A stretch of 35,627 nt of DNA from contig CAMOSU010000010.1 in assembly GCA_946625125.1 (NCBI GenBank), positions 1-35,627 on the forward strand, written 5' to 3'. The number at the start of each line of letters is the position of its first letter. Within the stretch, counting starts at the first letter, position 1. The DNA comes from an uncultured Clostridia bacterium (GTDB lineage: Bacteria; Bacillota; Clostridia; Oscillospirales; Oscillospiraceae). This document shows, piece by piece, positions 16,405 to 24,350 of the stretch. The notes beneath the pieces are model-generated. The model was not told where the DNA came from. It saw only the letters and a program-made list of their open reading frames with translations, and did not search any database. The translations under genes and the position numbers were made by a program.

Positions 16405-16433
16405 ATTATAGCACAGAGCCGGATGGAATGCAA
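16405..16433 (-). promoter_or_regulatory. murB promoter
   Basis: On the minus strand the -35 is TTGCAT (16428-16433), the spacer is 17 bp and the -10 is TATAAT (16405-16410), with CTGTGC directly upstream (extended -10). It is divergent from the plus-strand promoter starting ten bases further on. Confidence 0.85.
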
Positions 16434-16442
16434 AGATTTTCT

Positions 16443-16471
16443 TTGCTGAATTTTGTTTCCTGTGATATAAT
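16443..16471 (+). promoter_or_regulatory. Promoter of the pseudouridine synthase gene
   Basis: The -35 is TTGCTG (16443-16448), the spacer is 17 bp and the -10 is TATAAT (16466-16471), preceded by CTGTGA. A repeat (16481-16528) occupies the leader between this promoter and the start codon. Confidence 0.85.
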
Positions 16472-16480
16472 CGGTACAGC

Positions 16481-16528
16481 AAATGGGGATTTGTCAATCC
16501 GTAGGAGGCAGCTCCACAAATCCCAATT
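16481..16528. repeat. 48-bp palindromic repeat in a 5' leader (solo copy of the 15318 outer repeat)
   Basis: AATGGGGATTTGT at the left pairs with ACAAATCCCAATT at the right, and GTAGGAGGCAGCTCC lies between. The same sequence, interrupted, lies at 15318-15439; a reverse-oriented half copy lies at 35551-35580. It lies in the transcribed leader just before the ribosome site at 16531, so the hairpin could affect translation. Confidence 0.75.
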
Positions 16529-16541
16529 CTGGAGGATTTCC

Positions 16542-17180
16542 ATGCAAGTTTACATGCTCAACAAGCCTGCGGGGTATCTCACCGCGGTGCGGGACCGGAG
16601 TCGGCCTACAATTATGGAGCTGCTGCCGCCGGAGCTGGGGCATCTGCACCCCATCGGGCGGCTGGATCTGGACACCGAGGGGCTGCTGCTTCTGACGGAC
16701 GACGGGCGGCTGGACCCCCTGCTGCTGCGGCCGGAGGCCCATGTGGAGAAGCTCTATTTCTTCCGGGCCTTTGGGCGGCTGGAGCAGGAGGACTTTGCCC
16801 GCATGGCCGCCGGAGTGGAGCTGGAGGGGACCGGAATCCGCTCCAGGCCCGCCCGGGCCTGGCTGGAGGGCTACTCCACCATCGGAGACTGCGAGGCTCT
16901 GCTGCCTCCCAAAAAGCACAACCATCTGATGAAGAATCCCCAGCGGCCTGTGACCCTGGGCTGGGTGGCCATTTCCGAGGGCCGCAAGCATCAGGTGAAG
17001 CTGATGGTAAAGGCAGCGGGCGGCCACGTCTTTACCCTGAAGCGTACCCGCTTCGGCTCCCTGGCTCTGGACCCGGCCCTGGCTCCCGGGGCGTTTCGCC
17101 CGCTCAGCCCGGAGGAGCTGGCGCTGCTCCCGGGGGGCGGGGCGCCGGATTGGGAGGCTCCGCCCCCGTCTCGGGGCTGA
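16542..17180 (+). CDS. RsuA/RluE-family pseudouridine synthase lacking an S4 domain
   Basis: This 212-residue rRNA pseudouridine synthase starts directly with the catalytic domain MLNKPAGYLTAVRD. The catalytic aspartate lies in GRLDLDTEGLLLLTDDG, the RsuA/RluB/E/F signature. The downstream VAISEGRKHQVKLMVKAAG and LKRTRFGSLALDP motifs complete the fold. No N-terminal S4 RNA-binding domain is present, as in RluE-type enzymes, so the target base (16S or 23S) cannot be assigned. The start at 16542 has GGAGG 6 nt upstream. A short GCCCC ... GGGGC hairpin followed by TTTTT around the stop may be a weak terminator. Confidence 0.88.
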   Translation: MQVYMLNKPAGYLTAVRDRSRPTIMELLPPELGHLHPIGRLDLDTEGLLLLTDDGRLDPLLLRPEAHVEKLYFFRAFGRLEQEDFARMAAGVELEGTGIRSRPARAWLEGYSTIGDCEALLPPKKHNHLMKNPQRPVTLGWVAISEGRKHQVKLMVKAAGGHVFTLKRTRFGSLALDPALAPGAFRPLSPEELALLPGGGAPDWEAPPPSRG

Positions 17181-17195
17181 AAGTTTTTCGCAGGG

Positions 17196-17224
17196 TGAAA
17201 CAATTCTTCCCGCTTCCGCGATTA
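17196..17224 (+). promoter_or_regulatory. Candidate ECF-type autoregulatory promoter
   Basis: TGAAAC (17196-17201) resembles the AAC-containing -35 of ECF promoters. A 17-bp spacer leads to CGATTA as a possible -10. It sits 37 bp upstream of the ECF sigma gene. No sigma-A type promoter is visible in this gap. Evidence is weak. Confidence 0.3.
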
Positions 17225-17260
17225 TGAGAGTGTCAGCTGATACAAAACGGAGGAACACCC

Positions 17261-17794
17261 ATGGAAGAAGCAGCATTGCTCAGCGCTCTGGAACGCGGAA
17301 GCACCGAGGCCCTGGAGCAGCTCATCAGAAGCTGGTCGCCCTATGTGGTCACGGTGATCCACAACCGCGCGGGGGGCGTTCTGAGCCCGGAGGACGAGGA
17401 GGAGTTGGCGTCCGACGTATTCTTTGCCCTGTGGCAGCACCCGGAGCGGGTCTGTCCCGGGAGCTTGAAGCCCTGGCTGGCCCGGGTGGCGGTACGACGG
17501 ACCCTGGATCGGCTGCGGCAGCTTCCCCAGGCGCTCTCCCTGGAGGAGCTGAACGCTGAGCCCGCCGCCCCGGACGCCTACCGAAATCTGGAGGACAGCC
17601 TGGATTTGGAGCAAACCCTCTCTCTCCTTTCCCCTTTGGATCAACGCATCTTCCGGCGGTTTTACCTTCTGGAGCAAAGCACCGAGGAAATCGCGGCTGC
17701 CCTTTGCCTCCGTCCGGCCACGGTCCGGACCCGGCTGCGGCGGGGCAGAAAGCTGCTGCAAAAATCACTTTGCCAAGGGGGGCAGAAGCCATGA
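17261..17794 (+). CDS. ECF RNA polymerase sigma factor
   Basis: This 177-residue sigma-70-family factor has only regions 2 and 4. Region 2 (about 10-90) includes LIRSWSPYVVTVIHNRAGG, EELASDVFFALWQHPER and WLARVAVRRTLDRLRQ. Region 4 (about 115-170) includes LSPLDQRIFRRFYLLEQSTEEIAAAL followed by a helix-turn-helix, RPATVRTRLRRGRKLLQ. GGAGG lies 7 nt before the ATG. Its last codons overlap the start of the next gene by 4 bp (ATGA), the usual arrangement for an ECF sigma and its membrane-bound partner. Confidence 0.92.
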   Translation: MEEAALLSALERGSTEALEQLIRSWSPYVVTVIHNRAGGVLSPEDEEELASDVFFALWQHPERVCPGSLKPWLARVAVRRTLDRLRQLPQALSLEELNAEPAAPDAYRNLEDSLDLEQTLSLLSPLDQRIFRRFYLLEQSTEEIAAALCLRPATVRTRLRRGRKLLQKSLCQGGQKP

Positions 17795-18903
17795 AACAGG
17801 AACAGCGTTCCCATCCCGAATCTCGCGAGCTGTGGTCCCTTGCCCCGCGGAGGCAGGAAAGGATTGTGGAATTGACCATGCAAAAAATTGAACAGGAGCG
17901 GAGCCGGAGGCCCCGGACGCCCCGGCGGGTACTGACGCTGATTGCGGCGGTTCTGACCCTAGCAGCCCTGAGTCTCACCGCCTTTGCGGCCTATGAAAAC
18001 GGCTGGTTCGGCTTTGACCGAATCTTCGGAAAAAACGCGGCTCTGGTGGAGTCGGAGGTGGTACGCTATAGCTTGTACGCCACGGAGGCGAGTCCGACGC
18101 TGGCTTCCCTGAAGGGAGAGCCGGAGACCCCTGTGGAGTCGGAGGCGGAGGTCCCCGCTGCCATAGAGACCGTCCAAACCCAGGACCTGCGCTTTTGCCT
18201 GGACTCCGTGCTGGCAGGGCAGGACACACTGCTGGCCATCGTCCGGGCGGAGGCCCTGACCGACGCCGGACGGCAGGCCCTGGCCGTCAGCGGCTCGGAG
18301 CAATGGCCCGGAGAACAGGGGGGCTTCTCCCTCATTGCCGAGGTCTTTGCCCAGGGCCATTCCGGGGAAGCTGCCAACGGAAGCATGAGCATGCGCCTGC
18401 TGAGCCGGGAGGGCGACACGGCCTGTTATCTTCTCACCAACACCGGCGGCAGCTTCCACCTGGGGGACCGGGTTCGGATTCACCAGTTGGACGGAGGCCG
18501 GGGAAAGGATCTGTTCTGGGTCAACGTGGAGCGGCTCATCCGCGTGGAGGCGGAGCTGCCCTTGGACAAGTCCGTCTATCCGGAGGAGGGCTATCAGTTT
18601 GACCGGCTCAGCCTGACTCCCGTGGGACTCAAGCTCTGGGGCCGCTATGAGTCCCCCACCAACAACGCCGTCACCCCCAACATTCGGATAGAACTGAAGG
18701 ACGGCACCGGCTTTTCCCTCTTTGGCCCGGAGAACGGGTATCAATACGCCCCCTACGGAAGTCCCGGGGCGCTGAGCTATTCCATGGCAGGAGGCCCCCC
18801 GGAGGACCCCATTCTGGAATATAGCTGGAGCTTCTCCCAGTGGATCGACTTGGAGGAGCTGGCAGGCATTTGGGTGGACGGGGTACTCTACACCTTGGAT
18901 TAA
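17791..18903 (+). CDS. Membrane-anchored DUF4179-like anti-sigma partner
   Basis: This probable anti-sigma protein has 370 residues. A basic cytoplasmic N-terminus (1-46) with ELWSLAPRRQERIVELTMQK is followed by one transmembrane helix (about 47-67) and AYENGWFGFDRIFGKN. A large extracytoplasmic domain follows, similar in layout to DUF4179 proteins encoded next to ECF sigma factors in Clostridia. An acidic/proline linker (about 110-130) separates helix and domain. The start at 17791 overlaps the sigma gene stop by 4 bp and is chosen over in-frame upstream ATGs for that reason. The inducing signal is unknown. The anti-sigma function is inferred from context. Confidence 0.78.
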   Translation: MKQEQRSHPESRELWSLAPRRQERIVELTMQKIEQERSRRPRTPRRVLTLIAAVLTLAALSLTAFAAYENGWFGFDRIFGKNAALVESEVVRYSLYATEASPTLASLKGEPETPVESEAEVPAAIETVQTQDLRFCLDSVLAGQDTLLAIVRAEALTDAGRQALAVSGSEQWPGEQGGFSLIAEVFAQGHSGEAANGSMSMRLLSREGDTACYLLTNTGGSFHLGDRVRIHQLDGGRGKDLFWVNVERLIRVEAELPLDKSVYPEEGYQFDRLSLTPVGLKLWGRYESPTNNAVTPNIRIELKDGTGFSLFGPENGYQYAPYGSPGALSYSMAGGPPEDPILEYSWSFSQWIDLEELAGIWVDGVLYTLD

Positions 18904-18920
18904 TCCAATTCCGGAGACGA

Positions 18921-18954
18921 AAAGGGGCTGTCTCACGAAGGAGGCAGCCCCTTT
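18921..18954. terminator. Bidirectional intrinsic terminator between convergent genes
   Basis: AAAGGGGCTGTCTC pairs with GAGGCAGCCCCTTT around a 6-nt loop, giving a 14-bp stem with one G-U pair. It is flanked by A-rich and T-rich sequence and sits in the 53-bp gap between the convergent anti-sigma and LTA-synthase-like genes. Confidence 0.9.
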
Positions 18955-18956
18955 GT

Positions 18957-21107
18957 TTATTCCACATGGTCGAAGATTAGCTGGAAAAAGTCGGTTTTCA
19001 AATGCAGCAGCTTTTGACTGTAGCTGAGCTTGTTGTTCACCAGGCGGCGAATCTTTTCCAGGTAGGCCTGGGAAATCTCCTCCCCCTGGACGGGAGTAAA
19101 CTCATTTCCCGGATTGGCGGCGTTCCACTGTCCCTTTTCCGTTTTCCAACTGTGGTCCGGCCAGAACACCAGCGCCTCCTGCTTGGAAAACACGTCCCGG
19201 CCCACCAGCAGCCTGGAGTCGTAGTCCAGGCCAAAGAGATTGCAAAGGGTGGGCAGAATATCCAGGCTTCCCGTGGGGCCGTCCACCACCAGATCCATGT
19301 CCTCCAGGCAGGCGCTCCACATGATCAGAGTATTCCGGTCCCGGCCGAAGCAGTCTGTCACCTCATAGCCGTAGTACTCCGACAGATAATCCTTGTCGGT
19401 ATACCAGGTGTCGCTCTTGCTGAGACAGTAGGGATAGTGGTCCGCGCTGATCACCACCAGGGTGTCCTCGGCGATTCCGGCGGCCTCAAGCTGCTCCAGC
19501 AGGGAGGCCATGGCGTATTCCAGCTCCAGATTGCAGGCGATGTAGGCCTTGACGGTCTCGGAGTAGGGCAGATTCTCCACCTCCTCCCGGTGGATCTGGG
19601 ACTGGGCATTGCCTCCCCAGGAATACAGGCCGTGGCCGGAGACCGTCATATAGTAGACGCTGAAGGGCTGCCGGTCAATGTACTGGGGAACGGTGAAGTC
19701 GAACATCTCCCGGTCACTCTCGGGCCAGGCCTCCGTGACCCCCTCCTCCATGCCGGTCCCCATGGCAATGAATTTCTCATAGCCCAGGTTTTCATGGGTC
19801 TTGTCCCGGTCATAATAGCTGCTGGAATGGTTGTGGTAGGCCCGGGTGAAATAGCCCAGCTTTTGCAGTTGATTGCTGACGGTGATATCCACGTTCTTCC
19901 CCAGGGTGTAGTCAAAGGAGTCCGCGCCCAGGGCAGGCTCGATGCCCATGAGGATGGAGAACTCCCCGGAGGAGGTGCTGCCTCCCCAGGCGGGCTGGTA
20001 ATAGTCTGTAAACTGAATGCCCTGGGTCATCATTCGGTAGAGGGTGGGGGTCAGCTCCGGGTCGATGAAGTTCCCGGAGAAGGCCTCGGCGGAAATCAGA
20101 ATCAGGTTTTTCCCGGCGAAGAGCCCCGTCATGTCGTTGGTGTTGCTGGGGGCCACGGATTTGAGATAGCCGCAGATTTCCCCCACGGTATTGTCCCCGC
20201 TCTGCTCCATGACGCCGTCGAAGTCGATGCTCAGCAGATTGTAGGGCTTCCCGGGCTCCGGCTGGGGGGCTTCGGTCTCAGCGCTTTGTGACTCCGGGCT
20301 CTGCTCGGGCTGTTCGGTCTCCGCCGAAGCGGAGGACTCGGGGGCAGAGGACGCCTGGTTGCTTTCGCTGGGGAGGGAAAACTCCGTGGCGTCCTCCAGC
20401 TCAAAGTCGCTCCCGGAGCCGCCCCGCAGCTCCTCCAGAACAAAGCCGGCGGGCAGGCCGAAGCTGTGAACCGCCTCTGTGAACTCATACTCCGTCCCAA
20501 GCCGCCTGCTGTCCGGGGAGACGGCGGCGGCCAGCAGCAGACCGACGGCCAAAAACAGCAGACCCAGAACCGCCAGATAGCGGCGGTACGCCAGGGGCCG
20601 GAGCTTCAGAAGGGCATTGCCTGTGAAGTAGAGCACAAACGGCAGGAGGAAGAGCAGAATCCGCCAGAGATTGCTCAGAAGCAGGTCCCGGGTCCGCTCC
20701 GCGAAGTCCGATTCCAGGGCGTTTCCCCCTCCCGCCAGGATGGCCCGGAGGGTATAAAAATTCTTGAAGCTCTCAAAGATGAAATACTCCGTCAGATAGA
20801 GCAGCCCCCAAAGGAGGGTTACAGCCAGAGCCAGGCTCAACTGGAGCCAGCGCCTTCGGCTGACGGAGCCCAGCAGGGCGCAGAGCAGAGAGAAGCCCAG
20901 GCTCAGCGCCAGCAGGGTGACAATCCGCCCCAGGGAGACCCAGGGCTCCGTCCAGAGGTGGAAGCAGAAGCCGTAGAACATCAGCCCCGTCAGCACCAGC
21001 ATCCAGGGCTGAAGCCCTCGCCTGTCCGTCCGGGCGGCACGGGGCGCTTCAAATTTGCCTCTGGTCCGCCTCAGCCCCCCACCGGGTTTCTTTTCTCTTT
21101 GGTCCAT
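18957..21107 (-). CDS. LTA synthase-like membrane sulfatase (alkaline phosphatase superfamily)
   Basis: This 716-residue phosphoglycerol transferase-like enzyme resembles lipoteichoic acid synthase. Five transmembrane helices (about residues 35-225) are followed by a Ser/Glu/Pro-rich linker (about 285-330) and an extracellular sulfatase-fold domain. Putative metal and nucleophile residues are seen in LILISAEAFSGNF, the threonine of WGGSTSSGEF, MTVSGHG and VVISADHYPY. The start at 21107 has AGGAGG 7 nt upstream. Whether it makes lipoteichoic acid, another phosphoglycerol-decorated polymer or modifies glycolipids cannot be said. murA lies upstream on the same strand, separated by a terminator hairpin. 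Confidence 0.88.
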   Translation of the reverse strand: MDQREKKPGGGLRRTRGKFEAPRAARTDRRGLQPWMLVLTGLMFYGFCFHLWTEPWVSLGRIVTLLALSLGFSLLCALLGSVSRRRWLQLSLALAVTLLWGLLYLTEYFIFESFKNFYTLRAILAGGGNALESDFAERTRDLLLSNLWRILLFLLPFVLYFTGNALLKLRPLAYRRYLAVLGLLFLAVGLLLAAAVSPDSRRLGTEYEFTEAVHSFGLPAGFVLEELRGGSGSDFELEDATEFSLPSESNQASSAPESSASAETEQPEQSPESQSAETEAPQPEPGKPYNLLSIDFDGVMEQSGDNTVGEICGYLKSVAPSNTNDMTGLFAGKNLILISAEAFSGNFIDPELTPTLYRMMTQGIQFTDYYQPAWGGSTSSGEFSILMGIEPALGADSFDYTLGKNVDITVSNQLQKLGYFTRAYHNHSSSYYDRDKTHENLGYEKFIAMGTGMEEGVTEAWPESDREMFDFTVPQYIDRQPFSVYYMTVSGHGLYSWGGNAQSQIHREEVENLPYSETVKAYIACNLELEYAMASLLEQLEAAGIAEDTLVVISADHYPYCLSKSDTWYTDKDYLSEYYGYEVTDCFGRDRNTLIMWSACLEDMDLVVDGPTGSLDILPTLCNLFGLDYDSRLLVGRDVFSKQEALVFWPDHSWKTEKGQWNAANPGNEFTPVQGEEISQAYLEKIRRLVNNKLSYSQKLLHLKTDFFQLIFDHVE

Positions 21108-21207
21108 AGAGTTCCTCCTGTCGGATTTGATCTGCCATGGAACAGTGCGGGACACAAGCCGCGGATCCCTAAATATGCTTTGGTTTGCGTCATTCCTCCA
21201 GAAATGA

Positions 21208-21233
21208 GGAAAGCCGCCTTCAGGCGGCTTTCC
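21208..21233 (-). terminator. Intrinsic terminator after murA
   Basis: GGAAAGCCGCC and GGCGGCTTTCC form an 11-bp perfect stem with a 4-nt loop, starting one base after the murA stop codon. The T-run after the stem on the minus strand is weak (TTTCCTCATTTC). Confidence 0.75.
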
Positions 21234-21234
21234 G

Positions 21235-22527
21235 TCACCCGGCAACGCGGCTGCGCTCAGGCTCCGGCGTCTCGATCCGGGTGATGTCCGCACCCAGCTC
21301 TCGAAGCTTTTCGATCATGCACTCATAGCCCCGCTCGATGAAGTGAACGTCCTCCACGGTGGTGGTGCCGTCGGCGGCCAGGCCGGCGATGACCATGGCG
21401 GCTCCGGCCCGCAGGTCGCAGGCCTTCACCACGCAGCCGTGAAGCTGCTCCACCCCGTCGATCACCGCCACCTTGGTATCCACCTGAATCCGGGCGCCCA
21501 TGCGGTTGAGCTCGGCGCAGTAGCGGAAGCGGGTGTCGTAGATGCCCTCGGTGATGATGCTGGTTCCCTTTGCCAAGGCCATGCACACCGCCACCTGAGA
21601 CTGCATATCCGTGGGGAAGCCGGGATAGGGCAGGGTCTTGACGTTGGCTCTGCGGAGCTTTCCGCTGCGCACCACCCGAATGGCGTCCTCATATTCGGTG
21701 ATCCGGGCGCCCATTTCCCGCAGCTTTGCGGTGATGGACTCCATGTGCTTGGGGATCACATTCTGCACCAGCACATCTCCCCCCACCGCCGCGGCGGCGG
21801 CCATATAGGTTCCCGCCTCGATCTGGTCGGGGATGATGGAGTAGGAGCCGCCGTGGAGGCTCTTGACCCCCCGGATGCGGATCACGTCAGTCCCCGCGCC
21901 GGAGACCTTCGCGCCCATGGCGTTGAGGAAGTTGGCAAGGTCCACAATATGGGGCTCCTTGGCGGCGTTCTCAATCCAGGTGGTGCCGTTGGCCAGCACC
22001 GCCCCGATCATGATGTTCATGGTGGCGCCTACGCTCACCACGTCCAGGTTCACCCGGGCGCCCTGCAATCCTGTCTCGGGGGCTCGGGCGATGACGTTGC
22101 CGCCGGAGAGCTCCACCTCCGCGCCGATGGCCTCAAAGCCCTTGATGTGCTGATCAATGGGCCGGGGGCCGAAGTTGCAGCCTCCGGGCAGGGCCACAAT
22201 GGCGTGACCGAAGCGCCCGAGCTGGGCGCCGATAAGATAGTAGGAGGCCCGGATCCGGCGAACCAGCTCAGCGGGAGCCACCGCGTCCCGGACATGGGTG
22301 CAGTCAATCTCCAGGGTGCCGGGGCTGAGACGGCGGATGGAGGCGCCCATCTCATCCAGAATCTGCAGCAGCAGGCGAATGTCGGAAATATCGGGAACGT
22401 TCTCGATGCGGCAGACCCCCTTCACCAGCAGGGTGGCGGGCAGAATGCCCACCGCGGCGTTTTTGGCGCCGGAAATCATGACCTTGCCGTTGAGGCTCTT
22501 CCCACCGTGTATGACGTATTTCAGCAT
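21235..22527 (-). CDS. murA: UDP-N-acetylglucosamine 1-carboxyvinyltransferase MurA
   Basis: MurA transfers enolpyruvate from PEP to UDP-GlcNAc, the first committed step of peptidoglycan synthesis. The 430-residue protein has K22-N23 in ISGAKNAAVG and the catalytic loop LPGGCNFGPRPIDQHI with C117, the cysteine whose presence predicts fosfomycin sensitivity. Both domains of the inside-out barrel are complete. The start at 22527 has AAAGGAG 8 nt upstream. A sigma-A promoter overlaps the end of the upstream methyltransferase gene. A second murA paralogue is common in Firmicutes; the window cannot tell which this is. Confidence 0.96.
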   Translation of the reverse strand: MLKYVIHGGKSLNGKVMISGAKNAAVGILPATLLVKGVCRIENVPDISDIRLLLQILDEMGASIRRLSPGTLEIDCTHVRDAVAPAELVRRIRASYYLIGAQLGRFGHAIVALPGGCNFGPRPIDQHIKGFEAIGAEVELSGGNVIARAPETGLQGARVNLDVVSVGATMNIMIGAVLANGTTWIENAAKEPHIVDLANFLNAMGAKVSGAGTDVIRIRGVKSLHGGSYSIIPDQIEAGTYMAAAAAVGGDVLVQNVIPKHMESITAKLREMGARITEYEDAIRVVRSGKLRRANVKTLPYPGFPTDMQSQVAVCMALAKGTSIITEGIYDTRFRYCAELNRMGARIQVDTKVAVIDGVEQLHGCVVKACDLRAGAAMVIAGLAADGTTTVEDVHFIERGYECMIEKLRELGADITRIETPEPERSRVAG

Positions 22528-22604
22528 GGAACATACTCCTTTGATCGCAAAAGAATTGTCGAACCGAGGAAGCAGAAGACAATCAATCAAATTTTAACCC
22601 ATAC

Positions 22605-22633
22605 ATTATAGCACAACTGTGTCCGCTTGTAAA
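22605..22633 (-). promoter_or_regulatory. murA promoter overlapping the upstream stop codon
   Basis: On the minus strand the -35 is TTTACA (22628-22633), the spacer is 17 bp and the -10 is TATAAT (22605-22610) behind TTGTGC. The TAA stop codon of the methyltransferase gene is part of the -10 hexamer. The predicted leader is about 70 nt. Confidence 0.85.
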
Positions 22634-24084
22634 GTACTAATTCTCAATCCCTTGGGATAGTGGTTTTTCAGCACGCCCTTGACCCCCTTGCCCCAGCCCA
22701 GGCTGAGGCCGTCCACCCGCACCAGGGTCCAGCCGGAGCAGACGGTGGTCAGGGTTTCCCCCCGGAGATAGGCGGCGCAGGCGGGGTCCTCCCCCGCCAG
22801 CTCATGCAAAGACGCGGCCTCCCCCGCCCAAAGGGCCAGGGCATGGGCAGGAATTGCCAGCTCCCGCCGCAGCTCCGCCAGCTCCAGGCCGGGACGCAGG
22901 ACCTTCAGGCCCCTCAGCTCCGGGAGCTCCGGCGGCGCCCAGAACACCCGGTCCCCGAAGCGCAGGGGCTTCCCCTGGGGCAGCGTGATCTCCAGCTCGG
23001 AGAGAAGCTTCTTCAGCGCCGGGGGAAGAGAATCGGATTCTTCCCTTCCCTCAGAATGACGGGACCGGGAGGCCCGCGGGTCTTGCGGGAGGCCCCAGGC
23101 AGACCCTGCCTGGGCGTTTTTACGCAGCACAGCGGCAAAATGTCCCTCCCCCATCAGCTTATGGGGCCAGAGCCGGAGGGTTTTGGTCAGAGCCGGGTTC
23201 CCGTCAGCCCAGTCGGGCCGCCCGGGGGAAAAGTGCTCTCCGGAAACCGCCTCCGTATCAAACTCCGGGTGCCGCTTCAAAAATATCGCTATGCCTCCCT
23301 CGTTCTCCTCCGGGGAGAAGGTGCAGGTGGAGTAGACCAGCCGTCCGCCGGGCCGCAGCATGGCGGCGGCGCAGTCCAGAATCTCCCCCTGACGGCGGGC
23401 GCACATGTCCACGGTCTCGGGGCTCCAGTCCTGGAAGGCGGCGTCGTGCTTGCGGAACATCCCCTCCCCGGAGCAGGGGGCATCCACCAAAATCCGGTCA
23501 AAGTAAGCGGGAAAGCGCTCCGCCAGCTTCCCGGGGTGTTCATTCAGCACCAGGGCGTTGGATACCCCCAGTCGCTCCAGATTGGAGGACAGGATGCCCG
23601 CCCGCTTGGGATGGATTTCGTTGCAGACCAGCAGTCCCCTGCCCTGCATCTTCCCGGCGATCTGGGTGCTTTTCCCTCCGGGAGCGGCGCAGAGATCCAG
23701 CACCCGCTCCCCGGGCCGGGGGTCCAGAAGCTCCACGGGAGCCATGGCGCTGGCCTCCTGGAGATAGTAGGCTCCCGCCGCGTGCCAGGGATGCAGGCCA
23801 GGGCGGCTTTGGGGATCGTAATAAAAGCCAGTGGGACACCAGGGAACCGGGCTCAGATGAAACATGGAACGCAAAGCCTGAAACAGCCCGGAATCGGTGA
23901 GAGCCTCGATTGGACGCGCCTCGCCGGATTGAGGAAGAGGTCCCTCGCTTTCCCCGGAATGCCGGAGCTTGAGGGGATTCAGCCGCAGGCCAACGGCTCT
24001 GGGGCGATCCATGGCGGCCAGAAAGGCATCATATTCCTCTCCAAGAAGGCCCTTCAGTTTTTCGCAAAACAGCTCCGGCAGCAT
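22606..24084 (-). CDS. NOL1/NOP2/Sun (RsmF-like) rRNA cytosine-5 methyltransferase
   Basis: This SAM-dependent rRNA m5C methyltransferase has 492 residues. The SAM motif is VLDLCAAPGGKST; the catalytic cysteines lie in DAPCSGEGMFRK (C204) and YSTCTFSPEEN (C254). A C-terminal RsmF-type and PUA-like region (about 355-492) is present. Two segments look inserted relative to the family: residues 41-66 (RHSGESEGPLPQ...) and residues about 324-354 (AQAGSAWGLPQ ... SRHSEGREESDSLPP). The second is encoded by DNA of the GTCATTCTGAG repeat family plus a hairpin at 23094-23114. The core catalytic motifs are intact. The promoter of murA lies in its final codons. Confidence 0.9.
   Translation of the reverse strand: MLPELFCEKLKGLLGEEYDAFLAAMDRPRAVGLRLNPLKLRHSGESEGPLPQSGEARPIEALTDSGLFQALRSMFHLSPVPWCPTGFYYDPQSRPGLHPWHAAGAYYLQEASAMAPVELLDPRPGERVLDLCAAPGGKSTQIAGKMQGRGLLVCNEIHPKRAGILSSNLERLGVSNALVLNEHPGKLAERFPAYFDRILVDAPCSGEGMFRKHDAAFQDWSPETVDMCARRQGEILDCAAAMLRPGGRLVYSTCTFSPEENEGGIAIFLKRHPEFDTEAVSGEHFSPGRPDWADGNPALTKTLRLWPHKLMGEGHFAAVLRKNAQAGSAWGLPQDPRASRSRHSEGREESDSLPPALKKLLSELEITLPQGKPLRFGDRVFWAPPELPELRGLKVLRPGLELAELRRELAIPAHALALWAGEAASLHELAGEDPACAAYLRGETLTTVCSGWTLVRVDGLSLGWGKGVKGVLKNHYPKGLRISTLQADTVVL
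23040..23114. repeat. Intergenic-type repeat inserted in the methyltransferase gene
   Basis: The sequence ATTCTTCCCTTCCCTCAGAA and the following TGACGGGACC is a degraded reverse copy of the GTCATTCTGAG family at 13434 and 27458. It is followed by the perfect 9-bp hairpin CCCAGGCAG-acc-CTGCCTGGG (23094-23114). The combined DNA keeps the frame and encodes the extra residues 324-354. Confidence 0.6.
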
Positions 24085-24135
24085 GCCCGTCCCCCCTGTT
24101 TCCGGTGTTGCCTTCTATTATACCCGCTTTTTGAG

Positions 24136-24182
24136 AAAAATCAAGCACAAGCCGCAGCTCTGGAAGCTGCGGCTTGCGCTTG
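24136..24182 (-). terminator. Intrinsic terminator downstream of htrA
   Basis: An 18-bp stem with one mismatch (CAAGCGCAAGCCGCAGCT and its complement) has a 5-nt loop and is followed on the minus strand by ATTTTTCTC. It lies between the repeat region after htrA and the methyltransferase start at 24084. Confidence 0.88.
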
Positions 24183-24198
24183 AGTAACTGTTCAGCCA

Positions 24199-24305
24199 CG
24201 CGGCAGGGCGGCCTGACCCCAGGCCGTCCTACCGCGGCAATCCCCCGCTCTCCGCGGCAGGGACGGCAGAGTGCCGAACACCGGACGGCAGAGTGCCGTC
24301 CCTAC
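24199..24305. repeat. Cluster of palindromic repeats between htrA and the methyltransferase gene
   Basis: Two parts are visible. At 24199-24236 a 17-bp stem (one mismatch, one G-U) with a 4-nt loop is built on CGCGGCAGGGCGGCCTG. At 24257-24305 two copies of the GGGACGGCA/TGCCGTCCC palindrome face each other, the second ending TGCCGTCCCTAC, as in the arrays at 59-233 and 2155-2300. The 266-bp gap contains no gene. Confidence 0.8.
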
Positions 24306-24350
24306 GGTTATGTGCTTGATTCTGTATGGATCAGAGTCCGGCGCGCAGGA

